Assembly: GCF_052857255.1 (NCBI RefSeq)
Contig: NC_135498.1
Span: forward strand, 86,190,639-86,254,638
Source: Amblyomma americanum
Lineage: Eukaryota; Arthropoda; Arachnida; Ixodida; Ixodidae
Direction: 5' to 3'
Length of the DNA stretch: 64,000 nt
Below, in pieces: positions 1 through 9,956 of the stretch. A model generated the notes under the pieces. It was not told where the DNA came from, did no database searches, and was given only the letters and a program-made list of their open reading frames with translations. A program made the translations under genes and the position numbers. Position 1 is the first letter of the stretch. The number at the start of each line of letters is the position of its first letter.

Positions 1-1638
1 ATGACATGTGGGCAACTTTTCTTGAGAGCGTTCGAAAAACACAAATTTGCGATGCTGCGCTTCACCAGCTTCGAATGCGCCGATTCATATGGCAAAAGCG
101 ACTTTTTAGTCCTGGGCGAATATTTCCAACACACGTGCCCATCGGGTAAAAAAGTCAATTCTAAATCAAGGAACCTAATGGTCTTGTCAGATGGAATCTC
201 TTTGGTAAAAGCCAAGTTGTTAGAGCATGTGCTAAAAACATTTAAAAGCTGGTCTGCCACAAGAGTGAGCTTGTCAGTTTCGTTTAATTTTAAAATGACT
301 AGAAAATTGTCCACATATCTGAAAACCCTAATAACACGTGTGTCTTGAATGGAATCCTGTAGAATCGAGTCAATTTTTGCTAAAAAAATTTCGCACAGAA
401 ATGGCGCTACACACGAGCCAATGCAGATACCTCGGTTTTGCACCACGTACTTGCTGTCATATTGAACAATTGTCGAATTTAAATACACCTTCAACAGCTC
501 AAGGAAAGATTCCAGAGATATGCCACACTTGTTCTGGAAGGAAATTGTCCCCGTTTTTTCAATTAATTCGCGTACAGCACAAAAGAGTTCATCATGCGGA
601 ATAGAGTAAAACAAGTCCTCAATGTCCAAGAGAAGGCTGCATTGGCACCGGGAAAACCGGAACAGAGGCACTCCACCAGGTTCAGTGAGCTCTTCACCCT
701 AAAGGGATCCGTCGGCACCAGACCATCGAAGGAAACCTTGAGGTAGTTGGAGACCACTTTTTGCCACGAGCCTTCTTCTGTAACGATGGCCCTGAACGGA
801 TAACCAGGCTTATGAGTTTTAGCGCTGAAGAACACCCGCAGGACGTCTTGATCACTCTTCCGAACTTCTTCTTCAAGGCGACGCAAATTCAGCCGATTTA
901 ATAGCCCCAATGCCAGAGCCTTAGCCTTTCGTGGTTTTAAGTCTGAATTCCTGAAGTTCTTCTCGATAGCCTCGGTGGCTTTTGTCTTAAAAAGTGAAGA
1001 AGGCAAAACCACGAACCCACCTTCCTTATCTGCTTGCAGAAGGCTGAGGCCCTCCTGCTGGAAATGGTTGACCAAGGGGCGAAGATCCTTGCTTCTTTTA
1101 TGTCGGCTGGGCCAAGTCCGTGCAAGACAGCCGACTCCCTCCGAGACGCAGTAACTCTTCTCCTCAGGAGGTGCCTTTCCAGCAATACTGTGCACAGCTG
1201 CCAGAAGTTCATGCTTTCGAACCTGTGGCTCCAGGGCGTACTTAGGGCCAAGCTTCAGTAGGTTGTCGAACTCCGATGGAAGGGAGGCTCCTTCTAGGTA
1301 CGTCACAGCTGTCCTTGTTTCAGGCTCTCTCTTTTTCTTGGGCAAATGTCGTCGAAGGTCGTTCCAGTAGGTTTCCGTAAGTATGGATGCTAGGCGAAAT
1401 TGTTCACGAAGCCTGCTAGAAGCCGCCCAGGGATTCCCGATCTGAAGGCAGGCATGCCGCAGCCAATCCCGCAGGTGTCTGACCTGCCGATATAGCTCCG
1501 ACTTGAGTATTCTACAGACACGCTTCCAGTGGCCTGAAGACGGTGGCAGAGCGCCGAAAAGCTGGCAGACTTCCACTGGCGGAAATCCGCTTTTTAGACA
1601 ATGCGACAGAATTCTTGCCTTACATGTAGTCAGAGCAA
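1..1638 (-). pseudogene. Inverted 5' portion of PLE reverse transcriptase
   Basis: The minus-strand reading frame (open from about 1576 down to 563, then continuing in other frames to the window edge) translates to the same RT protein as the full copy at 2343-4394. It lacks the GIY-YIG half. At 1639-1640 the inverted segment meets the sense 3' segment with a shared TG dinucleotide. The left end is cut by the window. It cannot encode a complete PLE protein. I read it as the inverted half of a twin-primed insertion. Confidence 0.85.
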
Positions 1639-1640
1639 TG

Positions 1641-2181
1641 TCGGCTAAGTCTGCTAGTCCATCGCAAGAGAACAGGAAGAAGATTGAAGTGCTTCCTTAC
1701 TGCCACAAGACATCGCATGGTATAAAAAAGTGCACAAAAATTCGGTGTCACTGCGGTTTTTTCTGCCCCCCGGAAACTATCTGGTTTGTGCGCCCGTATG
1801 TCTGGTGGTCCGCAGAAAAAGGGGACCTGTAAAACCAAGCACCAGACGAGGTTCACTTCGTGTGAAGTAGGGGTGGTATATTGCATCCCATTGTCCTGTG
1901 GGAAAACCTACATCGGGCAAACCGGAGGGTGCATCAATGAACGTCTGAGGCAGCACCGAACAACGTTCAATTCAGGCACTGACAGCAATTTAGCCTTGCA
2001 TGTTAAGGTATGCGAGGGATGTTCTCCTTTGCTTCACCGCACGAGCATTATGGGTCGGGGGAGAACAAGACGAGAGCGTGAAATTCTTGAAGCGTTTCTA
2101 ATCAGGAAAAACAAGGAAAAGTGTGTCAGCGATCCCTCGGTTTTTATCACGGATAAAGAATATAACTTTCCTTTATCTTAA
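1641..2181 (+). pseudogene. PLE 3' part with GIY-YIG endonuclease domain
   Basis: This is the C-terminal part of a PLE polyprotein, colinear with 4200-4743. The open stretch from 1786 shows the GIY-YIG core as GVVYCIPLSCGKTYIGQTGG, the conserved Arg in the following INERLRQ helix, and a Glu in REREILEAF near the end. A cysteine pair precedes the domain. Its C tract near 1765 has six Cs, which keeps the linker and nuclease in one frame, unlike the full copy. Small indels near 1725 still break the upstream frame. It is fused to the inverted RT piece, so it is not a functional gene. Confidence 0.85.
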
Positions 2182-2375
2182 TACAGTTGTTCCCTTCATC
2201 CAGAGTGTGCGCTTGCGCAGGGAATCCTTTAAATGTGGTGGTTTTCTTCGAAATAAATCAGTTGCAAGTCCAGCGGTGTGGTGTGTGTACCTCCTTTTCT
2301 TGTCCTGCGTCTGTGTTCCGCTGGTTCCACCTTGACAACATTATGAACCAACTAGCCCAGCAATTTACGCTCCTG
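2182..2375 (+). repeat. PLE terminal direct repeat (pLTR-like), left copy
   Basis: About 190 bp here recur almost unchanged at 4744-4938. The block is the 3' end of the partial unit and also the 5' leader of the following full unit, giving a head-to-tail arrangement with a ~2.56-kb period. Such pseudo-LTRs are characteristic of PLEs. The first Met likely to be used by the RT ORF (2343) lies inside it. Confidence 0.75.
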
Positions 2376-4743
2376 AACTATTATTCTTCTACTCTGGGCC
2401 CTTTTCTTCGTGTTCAAGCATCTTCGGATGTTTTATCTTCCTGCGTCAGCGCCATTGCTCTGACTACATGTAAGGCAAGAATTCTGTCGCATTGTCTAAA
2501 AAGCGGATTTCCGCCAGTGGAAGTCTGCCAGCTTTTCGGCGCTCTGCCACCGTCTTCAGGCCACTGGAAGCGTGTCTGTAGAATACTCAAGTCGGAGCTA
2601 TATCGGCAGGTCAGACACCTGCGGGATTGGCTGCGGCATGCCTGCCTTCAGATCGGGAATCCCTGGGCGGCTTCTAGCAGGCTTCGTGAACAATTTCGCC
2701 TAGCATCCATACTTACGGAAACCTACTGGAACGACCTTCGACGACATTTGCCCAAGAAAAAGAGAGAGCCTGAAACAAGGACAGCTGTGACGTACCTAGA
2801 AGGAGCCTCCCTTCCATCGGAGTTCGACAACCTACTGAAGCTTGGCCCTAAGTACGCCCTGGAGCCGCAGGTTCGAAAGCATGAACTTCTGGCAGCTGTG
2901 CACAGTATTGCTGGAAAGGCACCTCCTGAGGAGAAGAGTTACTGCGTCTCGGAGGGAGTCGGCTGTCTTGCACGGACTTGGCCCAGCCGACATAAAAGAA
3001 GCAAGGATCTTCGCCCCTTGGTCAACCATTTCCAGCAGGAGGGCCTCAGCCTTCTGCAAGCAGATAAGGAAGGTGGGTTCGTGGTTTTGCCTTCTTCACT
3101 TTTTAAGACAAAAGCCACCGAGGCTATCGAGAAGAACTTCAGGAATTCAGACTTAAAACCACGAAAGGCTAAGGCTCTGGCATTGGGGCTATTAAATCGG
3201 CTGAATTTGCGTCGCCTTGAAGAAGAAGTTCGGAAGAGTGATCAAGACGTCCTGCGGGTGTTCTTCAGCGCTAAAACTCATAAGCCTGGTTATCCGTTCA
3301 GGGCCATCGTTACAGAAGAAGGCTCGTGGCAAAAAGTGGTCTCCAACTACCTCAAGGTTTCCTTCGATGGTCTGGTGCCGACGGATCCCTTTAGGGTGAA
3401 GAGCTCACTGAACCTGGTGGAGTGCCTCTGTTCCGGTTTTCCCGGTGCCAATGCAGCCTTCTCTTTGGACATTGAGGACTTGTTTTACTCTATTCCGCAT
3501 GATGAACTCTTTTGTGCTGTACGCGAATTAATTGAAAAAACGGGGACAATTTCCTTCCAGAACAAGTGTGGCATATCTCTGGAATCTTTCCTTGAGCTGT
3601 TGAAGGTGTATTTAAATTCGACAATTGTTCAATATGACAGCAAGTACGTGGTGCAAAACCGAGGTATCTGCATTGGCTCGTGTGTAGCGCCATTTCTGTG
3701 CGAAATTGTTTTAGCAAAAATTGACTCGATTCTACAGGATTCCATTCAAGACACACGTGTTATTAGGGTTTTCAGATATGTGGACGATTTTCTAGTCATT
3801 TTAAAATTAAACGAAACTGACAAGCTCACTCTTGTGGCAGACCAGCTTTTAAATGTTTTTAGCACATGCTCTAACAACTTGGCTTTTACCAAAGAGATTC
3901 CATCTGACAAGACCATTAGGTTCCTTGATTTAGAATTGACTTTTTTACCCGATGGGCACGTGTGTTGGAAATATTCGCCCAGGACTAAAAAGTCGCTTTT
4001 GCCATATGAATCGGCGCATTCGAAGCTGGTGAAGCGCAGCATCGCAAATTTGTGTTTTTCGAACGCTCTCAAGAAAAGTTGCCCACATGTCATGCAGCAA
4101 AGTCTGGCCGAGCAGGTCGCGCGGTTGTCAGATTCTGGGTTTCCCTCGTCGGTTTTGCTTGCAGTGGCTGAATCACTGGGGAATAAGATGAAGAAACTGT
4201 CGGCTAAGTCTGCTAGTCCATCGCAAGAGAACAGGAAGAAGATTGAAGTGCTTCCTTACTGCCACAAGACATCGCATGGTCTAAAAAAAGTGGCACAAAA
4301 ATTCGGTGTCACTGCGGTTTTTTCTGCCCCCCCGGAAACTATCTGGTTTGTGCGCCCGTATGTCTGGTGGTCCGCAGAAAAAGGGGACCTGTAAAACCAA
4401 GCACCAGACGAGGTTCACTTCGTGTGAAGTAGGGGTGGTACATTGCATCCCATTGTCCTGTGGGAAAACCTACATCGGGCAAACCGGAGGGTGCATCAAT
4501 GAACGTCTGAGGCAGAACCGAACAACGTTCAATTCAGGCACTGGCAGCAATTTAGCCTTGCATGTTAAGGTATGCGAGGGATGTTCTCCTTTGCTTCACC
4601 GCACGAGCATTATCGGTCGGGGGAGAACAAGACGAGAGCGTGAAATTCTTGAAGCGTTTCTAATCAGGAAAAACAAGGAAAAGTGTGTCAGCGATCCCTC
4701 GGTTTTTATCACGGATAAAGAATATAACTTTCTTTTATCTTAA
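2343..4743 (+). pseudogene. Penelope-like polyprotein: RT plus GIY-YIG, one frameshift
   Basis: The protein copies RNA into DNA and nicks target DNA during PLE retrotransposition. The frame is open from 2187, but the first well-placed Met is at 2343. The RT domain carries SAKTHKPGYPFRAIV, a long palm, and catalytic RYVDDFLVIL near 3774-3800. The RT frame runs to a stop at 4392-4394. The GIY-YIG domain (GVVHCIPLSCGKTYIG, then INERLRQ and REREILEAF) is in another frame from about 4306 to 4743. The shift maps to a run of seven Cs near 4327; the sibling copy has six. Apart from this one-base difference the polyprotein looks open throughout (about 790 residues). Confidence 0.88.
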
Positions 4744-4938
4744 TACAGTTGTTCCCTTCATCCAGAGTGTGCGCTTGCGCAGGGAATCCTTTAAATGTGG
4801 TGGTTTTCTTCGAAATAAATCAGTTGCAAGTCCAGCGGTGTGGTGTGTGTACCTCCTTTTCTTGTCCTGCGTCTGTGTTCCGCTGGTTCCACCCTGACAA
4901 CATTATGAACCAACTAGCCCAGCAATTTACGCTCCTGA
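4744..4938 (+). repeat. PLE terminal direct repeat (pLTR-like), right copy
   Basis: This matches 2182-2375 until GCTCCTGA, after which the host Gypsy integrase coding sequence begins abruptly. It defines the right end of the PLE1 insertion. Confidence 0.75.
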
Positions 4939-5468
4939 TCGTTTCTGACAACGGAACCCAGTTTACCAGTCAAGACTTCGCGTCGTTCTTGCCAAACAAC
5001 ATTTTGCACCTTGGATGTGCTCCATACCATCCCCAGTCTAATGGTGCGGCGGAAAGTGCAGTGCGAACTATAAAAGATGGCCTTCGAAAAAAGAGGGAAG
5101 GAAACCTGGAAGAGAACCTGGTACGGTTACTCTTTAGCTATCGGAGGACTCCGCGAAAATCGGGTAAATCAAATCCCCAGCATAGCTGCTTTTGGGCTAT
5201 GAAACACGCTCACGCTAGGACACATGATTTCCTCCAGCACTTCTAGGACCAAAAGAGAACAACGATGACTGGCTGCCACTGCTTGGAAGTGAGGTGTATG
5301 CCCGCAATTACGGTGCGGGGACCAAGTGGACGCCCGGCCATGTGAAGACGACGTCTGGAGCGAGAATAGTGACAGTGGAAACATCAGACGGAGTCGTCCA
5401 GCGGCACGTAGACCAGGTCCGCCCACGACCAGAAGCACCAGGGGATACCCCGGCAGTAACTACAACCA
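4939..5468 (+). pseudogene. Ty3/Gypsy integrase, catalytic core and C-terminal domain fragment
   Basis: Integrase inserts retrotransposon cDNA into the genome. The fragment starts at IVSDNGTQFTS, the second Asp region of the DDE core, and continues to PYHPQSNGAAESAVRT, which holds the catalytic Glu. A stop follows at about 5246. After it the C-terminal domain resumes in another frame (YARNYGAGTKWTPGHV, about 5298), so there is at least one frameshift. The first part of the core and the zinc-binding domain are missing because PLE1 separates them. The sequence is cut at 5468 by the RTE. Confidence 0.85.
5458..5468. repeat. Target-site duplication, left (RTE)
   Basis: AACTACAACCA here is repeated exactly at 7404-7414 and brackets the RTE copy. 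Confidence 0.85.
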
Positions 5469-7403
5469 TCAATAATTACGGAGTGCGAAGCAGAAGTAGG
5501 CGGTAGAACAGTTTGAAAGGACACCGAGAAGCTATCTCAGGTAACGGAAGATCTGATTAAGAAGCGCCAAAACATGAGGGCATCTAACCCTACCGATAGA
5601 ATAGAACTAACGGAGCTATCAAAGTGGATAAATAAGCGCAAGGTAGCCGACATAAGGATGTTTAATATGGAGAGAACCGAGCATGCTATAAAGAATGAAG
5701 GTAGCCTAAAAACAGTGAAGAGGAAACTTGGCATAGGTAAAAACCAGATGTATGCATTAAGAGACAAACAGGGCAATGTCATTAGCAATATGGATAAGAT
5801 AGTTAACGTAGCCGAAGAGTTCTAAACAGACCTGTACAGTAGCCAATGTAATCAGAGCGTTAATGAGAAAGACAGCAGTGCACAGCAATGCGTCATCCCG
5901 CCAGTAAAGAAAGATGAAGTAAACAAAGCCTTATAAGCAATGAAAAGGGGAAAAGCAGCTGGGGAGGATCAGGTAACAGCAGATCTGTTGAAGGATGGAG
6001 GGGACATCGTGCTACAAAAACTAGCCACCCTGTATACGCAATGCCTTATGACCTCGACTGTACCAGGAGCTTGGAAGAATGCAAAAATTATCTTAATTCA
6101 TAAGAAGGGAGACGCCAAGGACTTGAAAAATTACAGGCCGATCAGCTTACTATCCGTTGCCTACGAAGTATTTACTAAGGTAATCGCTAATAGAGTCAGG
6201 GCGACGTCAGACTTTAATCAACCAAATGATCAGGCAGGCTTTCGTAAAGGATATTCCACAATAGATCATATTCACACTATCAATCAGGTGATAGAGAAAT
6301 GCGCAGAATATAACCAACCTCTATATATAGCTTTCATTGATTACGAGAAAGCAATCGACTCAGTGGAAACCTCAGCAGTCATACAGGCATTGCGTAATCA
6401 GGGGGTAGAAGAGCATTATGTCAAGATACTGGAAAATATATATAGCAACTGCACAGCTACTATAGTCCTCCATAAAGTCAGCAATAAAATTCCAATAAGA
6501 AAGGGCGTCAGGCAAGGAGACACGATCTCGCCAATGCTGTTCACCGCAGGTTTACAGGAGGTATTTCGAGGCCTTAATTGGGAACAGTTGGGAATAAGAC
6601 TAAATGGAAAATACCTAAATAATCTGCGATTTGCTGATGACATTGCCTTGCTGAGTCACTTAGGAGGTGAACGGCAAATCATGATCAATGAGTTAGACAG
6701 GCAGAGCAGATCGATGGGTCTAAATATTAACATGCAGAAAACCAAGGTAATGTTCAACAGCCTAGCAAGGGAACAACAGTTCACAATTGGCAGCGAGAGC
6801 CTAGAAATTGTGACGGAACACGTCTACTAGGGCAGGTAGTGACAGCTGATCCGGATCACGAGAGGGAGATAACTAGAAGGATAAGAATGGGGTGGAGCGC
6901 ATACGGCAAACTCTCGCAGATCATGAGTGGCAGTTTACCAATTTCCCCAAGAGGAAAGTGTACAACAGCATAATCTTACCGGTACTCACCTACGGGGCAG
7001 AAACGTGGAGGCTAACGAAAAGAGTTCAGCTTAAGTTAAGGACAACGCAGCGAGCCATGGAAAGAAAAATGATAGGGGTAACATTAAGAGATCGGAAGCG
7101 GACAGAGCGGGTGAGGGAACAAATACTGATTAATGACATCCTATTAGAAATCAAGAGAAAGAAATGGGCTTGGGCCGGGCATGTAATGCGAAGGCAAGAC
7201 AACCGCTGGTCCTTAAGGGTAACGGAGTGGATTCGAAGAGTAAGTAAGCGGAGCAGGGGGCGGCAGAAGGTTAGGTGGGCGGATGAGATTAAGAAGTTTG
7301 CAGGCAAAGGGTGGATGCAGCTGGCAAAGGATAGGGTTAATTGGAGAGACATGGGAGAGGCCTTTGCCCTGCAGTGGGTGTAGTAAGGCTGATGATGATG
7401 ATG
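5469..7403 (+). mobile_element. 5'-truncated RTE-clade LINE
   Basis: A 1,935-bp non-LTR element lies between exact 11-bp duplications inside Gypsy1. The endonuclease domain is absent, as expected for 5' truncation during target-primed reverse transcription. The 3' end is a short TGA microsatellite (GATGATGATGATG), typical of RTE elements, in place of a poly(A) tail. Confidence 0.9.
5574..7383 (+). pseudogene. RTE reverse transcriptase with C-terminal region, multiple lesions
   Basis: This is the reverse transcriptase of an RTE/BovB-like LINE. Visible motifs are GKAAGEDQVTADLLK, AKIILIHKKGDAKDLKNYRP, the palm IDYEKAIDS, VRQGDTISPMLF and catalytic LRFADDIALLS near 6625-6650. The C-terminus (LTYGAETW, WAGHVMRRQDNRWS, GRQKVRWADEI) is complete to the stop near 7381. 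In-frame stops occur at 5823 and about 5935, a frameshift near 6826, and another before 6960, so it is dead. The palm Asp is kept, although KAFDS has become KAIDS. Confidence 0.9.
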
Positions 7404-7414
7404 AACTACAACCA
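7404..7414. repeat. Target-site duplication, right (RTE)
   Basis: AACTACAACCA here matches 5458-5468 and follows the TGA-rich RTE tail directly. Confidence 0.85.
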
Positions 7415-7620
7415 ACACACATTGCAGTGAGCCAGACCAAGCAACACAACTACAACGTACAGAAAGGGAGAAACCGGATGACGGCATGACTGCTCGGCGC
7501 ACCCCAAATGGCACCGGTTCCCCATATATTCCGGTGGCCCCGTTTAATACAGGTGTCGCACAACAAACTCTGAGACGCTCAACGAGAGAACGCAAGCCAG
7601 TACAACGCTTTCACTTCTGA
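7415..7620 (+). pseudogene. C-terminus of Gypsy1 pol polyprotein
   Basis: From about 7494 the frame reads a Pro-rich linker and ends LRRSTRERKPVQRFHF-stop, the basic tail commonly found at the end of Gypsy pol just before the polypurine tract. The segment before it is in another frame with a stop near 7488. The purine-rich GAGGGGGAAGGA after the stop (about 7619-7630) is the plus-strand primer for reverse transcription. Confidence 0.75.
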
Positions 7621-7631
7621 GGGGGAAGGAA

Positions 7632-7851
7632 TGTTGCAACATGATGTGTTTTCGAAGTGCGCGTGCGCGCACCTTTTATCGCCTAATCTGGCGATCCTTC
7701 AGAGCTTTGGACTATCACGACTAGCACGTGCTCCTTCCTATCTTCATGCCACTAGGCTACTTACAAATACGCCCTACACCTATGAATAAACATTCATTTT
7801 TGGTTCTACTGACTGCGCTGCTGCTTCCCTGGTGCGGCGTTACTGCGAGCA
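7632..7851 (+). repeat. 3' LTR of Gypsy1 (right end approximate)
   Basis: The LTR starts with TGTTGCAACA directly after the polypurine tract. A polyadenylation signal AATAAA lies at about 7785-7790. I place the end near GCGAGCA at 7851, because minus-strand LINE coding resembling an RT C-terminus begins close to there. No 5' LTR is available for comparison, so the right boundary could be off by tens of bases. Confidence 0.55.
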
Positions 7852-8698
7852 CGCTAAGGCTATGCTACACAAACCTTGCTTGCACATCTGGTCTCATGCA
7901 CAGGACCGCATTACCGAAAATCAGGCTAAGAACCAAGACCCCTTTCTAGATCCCTCTTACCACTTCATACCCATTGTAATTTCACAGTGCCCTATTTTTC
8001 ATGACAGCTGCGTTCCAACTAGCTTTACTCTTTACATATTTTTCATGCTCTGTCAGATACTCAGCACCATTATTCATCCACACCCCAAGATACTTGTACT
8101 CATCAACTACTTCTAGCGTGAACTTCTGTATTCTATGCTCGCCGACCTCTTCATGAAATATCATAACTGCAGATTTTTACTTACAAAACTTGAAACCTAA
8201 TCTATCTCCCTCTGTACCGCATATGTCTATCAACTTCTGTGAATCTTCCTTGTTTCAGCCATTAGAACTATATCATTGACGTATATTTGTCCCGGTAATG
8301 ACTGTTTAATCAATTCTCCTTGCTTGAAAAAAGGAAGGTTGAAGCCTAGTCCGCTCCTCTCTAGCTTGGTCTCCAACCCTTGCAGGTACAACATGAACAA
8401 CAAAGAAGACAGAGGACATCCTTGCCTAAGCCCCCGCTATATCTCTACAGGCTCTGATACATTGTTTCTCATGTTATAAGCACTTTGGCATCTTTATGTA
8501 TATCTTTTAAAAGATTAATTACTCCATCTTCCACATCCAATGTGCCCCGTATGTCCCACAGATACTCTTGGATAACGTTGTCGTAGGCTCCCTTAATATC
8601 CAGAAATGCTAGCCATAGGGGACCGTGTTCCTTTTCAGCAATCTCTATATACTGCGTCAATGAAAACAGATTGTCCTCCAATCTCCTACCCGCTAACA
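7852..8698 (-). pseudogene. SGNH-LINE RT, C-terminal half (catalytic motif altered)
   Basis: The minus strand encodes GRRLEDNLFSLTQYIEIAEK and WLAFLDIKGAYDNV (palm motif A with Asp, about 8560-8620). It continues with LRQGCPLSSLLFMLYLQGLE (about 8400-8440), then the catalytic loop near 8285, and EYKYLGVWMNNG near 8090. The usual YADD at the active site reads YVND here, so one catalytic Asp is lost. Several stops and frameshifts separate the blocks. The 5' part of the same RT resumes at 9957 beyond the inserted PLE and SINE. Confidence 0.8.
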
Positions 8699-8699
8699 C

Positions 8700-9636
8700 G
8701 TTTTGGCGGGCTAGTTGGTTAAGCATCTTGAACAAACAGCGCGAACAAAGACGAGCACAAAAGACAAGAAGGCGAACGACACGGCGCTGACTAACAACTG
8801 AGGGTTTATTGCTGATCACACAAGTATAAATACATGGATGTCGGCAATGAGGGAAGGGTTTACAAAGTGCAAAAACCAAAAACAAAACGTAAATGTGACA
8901 ACAGCAACAAAGCACGCTAGAAATCAGCAGAGATTATCAACCCCCAGGAGTGACAGCTCTTTTTGCAGAAGTGTTAGCGAAGGGGTACTTATACATGCAT
9001 TTCCCTGCTTGAATATGTTGTAAGCCTCGATAATTTCCCTCGCAGTTTTTTCCCCGATTTTTGGCAATGACCTTGGTTTCATGATATAGCGGTACGCACT
9101 GTTTTTTCTCTTTCTTTGCCCATTCACAATCCCGGCAATGAATGCCGAGATGACCTGAAACTACTTTTGACACTTTATAGCTGTGTTCGCTCAGCCTTTT
9201 ATTTATGCAACGTCCCGTCTGTCCAACGTACTGCCCTCCACAAGGCAGAGGGATGTTATAAACAACCCCCTTATCACAAGAAACGAAGCGTGATTGGTGC
9301 TTAGTTGTGCACTTCGCCACTTTTCCTTTTAACTCATTAACAGATCGGCACAAACCGGCCAGACGATCAGGCGCGGAAAACACAACATCAACACCTGCTT
9401 TTTTCCCCACTTTTTTCAGGGAGTGTGAAATTCCATGTAGATATGGAATCACAGCGACACGTTTGCGGTTGTTGTCCGATCCCTGGCCGTCTCGTGTAGC
9501 TGGTTCTGACTTGCTCTTCTTTAGGGCCGACTCAGCTACTGACGTGATAAGTTCTAGTGGGTACCCTGCCGAAAGCAATCTTTTTACCTGGTGTGATACG
9601 CTGGAATGCATTCTGTGGTGGCAGGATTTTGTTAAT
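8700..9636 (-). mobile_element. 5'-truncated Penelope-like element (PLE3)
   Basis: A minus-strand PLE fragment holding the end of the RT, the GIY-YIG domain and the 3' terminus. Its 3' end (about 8735-8800) contains the AACAGCGCG motif and repeated GACAAG-like blocks that also appear at the palindrome at 57751. It interrupts the SGNH-LINE RT. The RT residues RRLEDN/RRLDNN are present on both sides, consistent with a short target duplication. Confidence 0.75.
8937..9611 (-). pseudogene. PLE3 RT C-terminus with GIY-YIG domain
   Basis: An open stretch of 224 codons on the minus strand. It starts in the RT thumb region (SVSHQVKRLLSAGYPLELIT), continues with a basic linker and KCTTKHQSRFVSCDKG, then the nuclease core GVVYNIPLPCGGQYVGQTGR followed by CINKRLSEH. 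It is more diverged from PLE1 than the PLE1 copies are from each other, so it is another PLE family or an older copy. No RT palm is present. Confidence 0.85.
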
Positions 9637-9638
9637 GA

Positions 9639-9952
9639 GCTGCGGTGGCTCAGTGGTTAGGGCGCTCGACTACTGATCCGGAGTTCCCGGGTTCGAACCC
9701 GACCGCGGCGGCTGCGTTTTTATGGAGGAAAAACGCTAAGGCGCCCGTGTGCTGTGCGATGGCAGTGCACGTTAAAGATCCCCAGGTGGTCGAAATTATT
9801 CCGGAGCCCTCCACTACGGCACCTATTACTTCCTTTCTTCTTTCACTCCCTCCTTTATCCCTTTGATTACGGCGCGGTTCAGGTGTCCAACGATATATGA
9901 GACAGATACTGCGTCATTTCCTTTCCCCCAAAAAACCAATTATTATTATTAT
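9639..9952 (+). mobile_element. tRNA-derived SINE (Ruka-like), copy 1
   Basis: The head carries an A box (TGGCTCAGTGG) and a B box (GGTTCGAACCC) for RNA polymerase III, about 70 bp together. A ~240-bp body follows, and a TTATTATTATT-type tail rather than poly(A) ends the copy. The same ~310-bp unit is present at 47043-47365. Tick genomes contain the tRNA-derived SINE Ruka; assignment to it rests on general resemblance. It sits directly beside PLE3 inside the SGNH-LINE. Confidence 0.85.
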
Positions 9953-9956
9953 CCAA

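Larger units (their letters stand above)
1..4938 (+). mobile_element. Complex Penelope-like element insertion (PLE1)
   Basis: Three joined pieces of one PLE family fill this interval. Positions 1-1639 are the reverse complement of about 2457-4093. Positions 1641-2375 match 4200-4938 in direct orientation. Positions 2376-4938 are a complete unit. The copies are nearly identical, so the insertion is young. Beyond 4938 the sequence becomes a Ty3/Gypsy integrase, so the PLE sits inside that gene; the left boundary and its target duplication lie outside the window. PLEs encode a reverse transcriptase fused to a GIY-YIG nuclease and often leave partial tandem and inverted copies. Confidence 0.9.
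4939..7851 (+). mobile_element. 3' part of a Ty3/Gypsy retrotransposon (Gypsy1), nested
   Basis: Integrase sequence (4939-5468), an inserted RTE, the pol C-terminus (7415-7620), a polypurine tract and a 3' LTR follow one another in the plus direction. The 5' half of the element lies left of the window, beyond the PLE1 insertion. Two independent retroelements have landed in its integrase region, so Gypsy1 is the older host. Its 3' side abuts a minus-strand LINE. Confidence 0.85.

Noticed and set aside
1034..1261. Plus-strand ORF of 75 codons over the inverted PLE
   Set aside because: It is the antisense shadow of the PLE RT and recurs mirrored at 2832-3059.
9639..9710. Functional tRNA gene
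   Set aside because: A and B boxes are present, but the anticodon stem does not pair and the same sequence with an identical body recurs at 47043, so it is a SINE.
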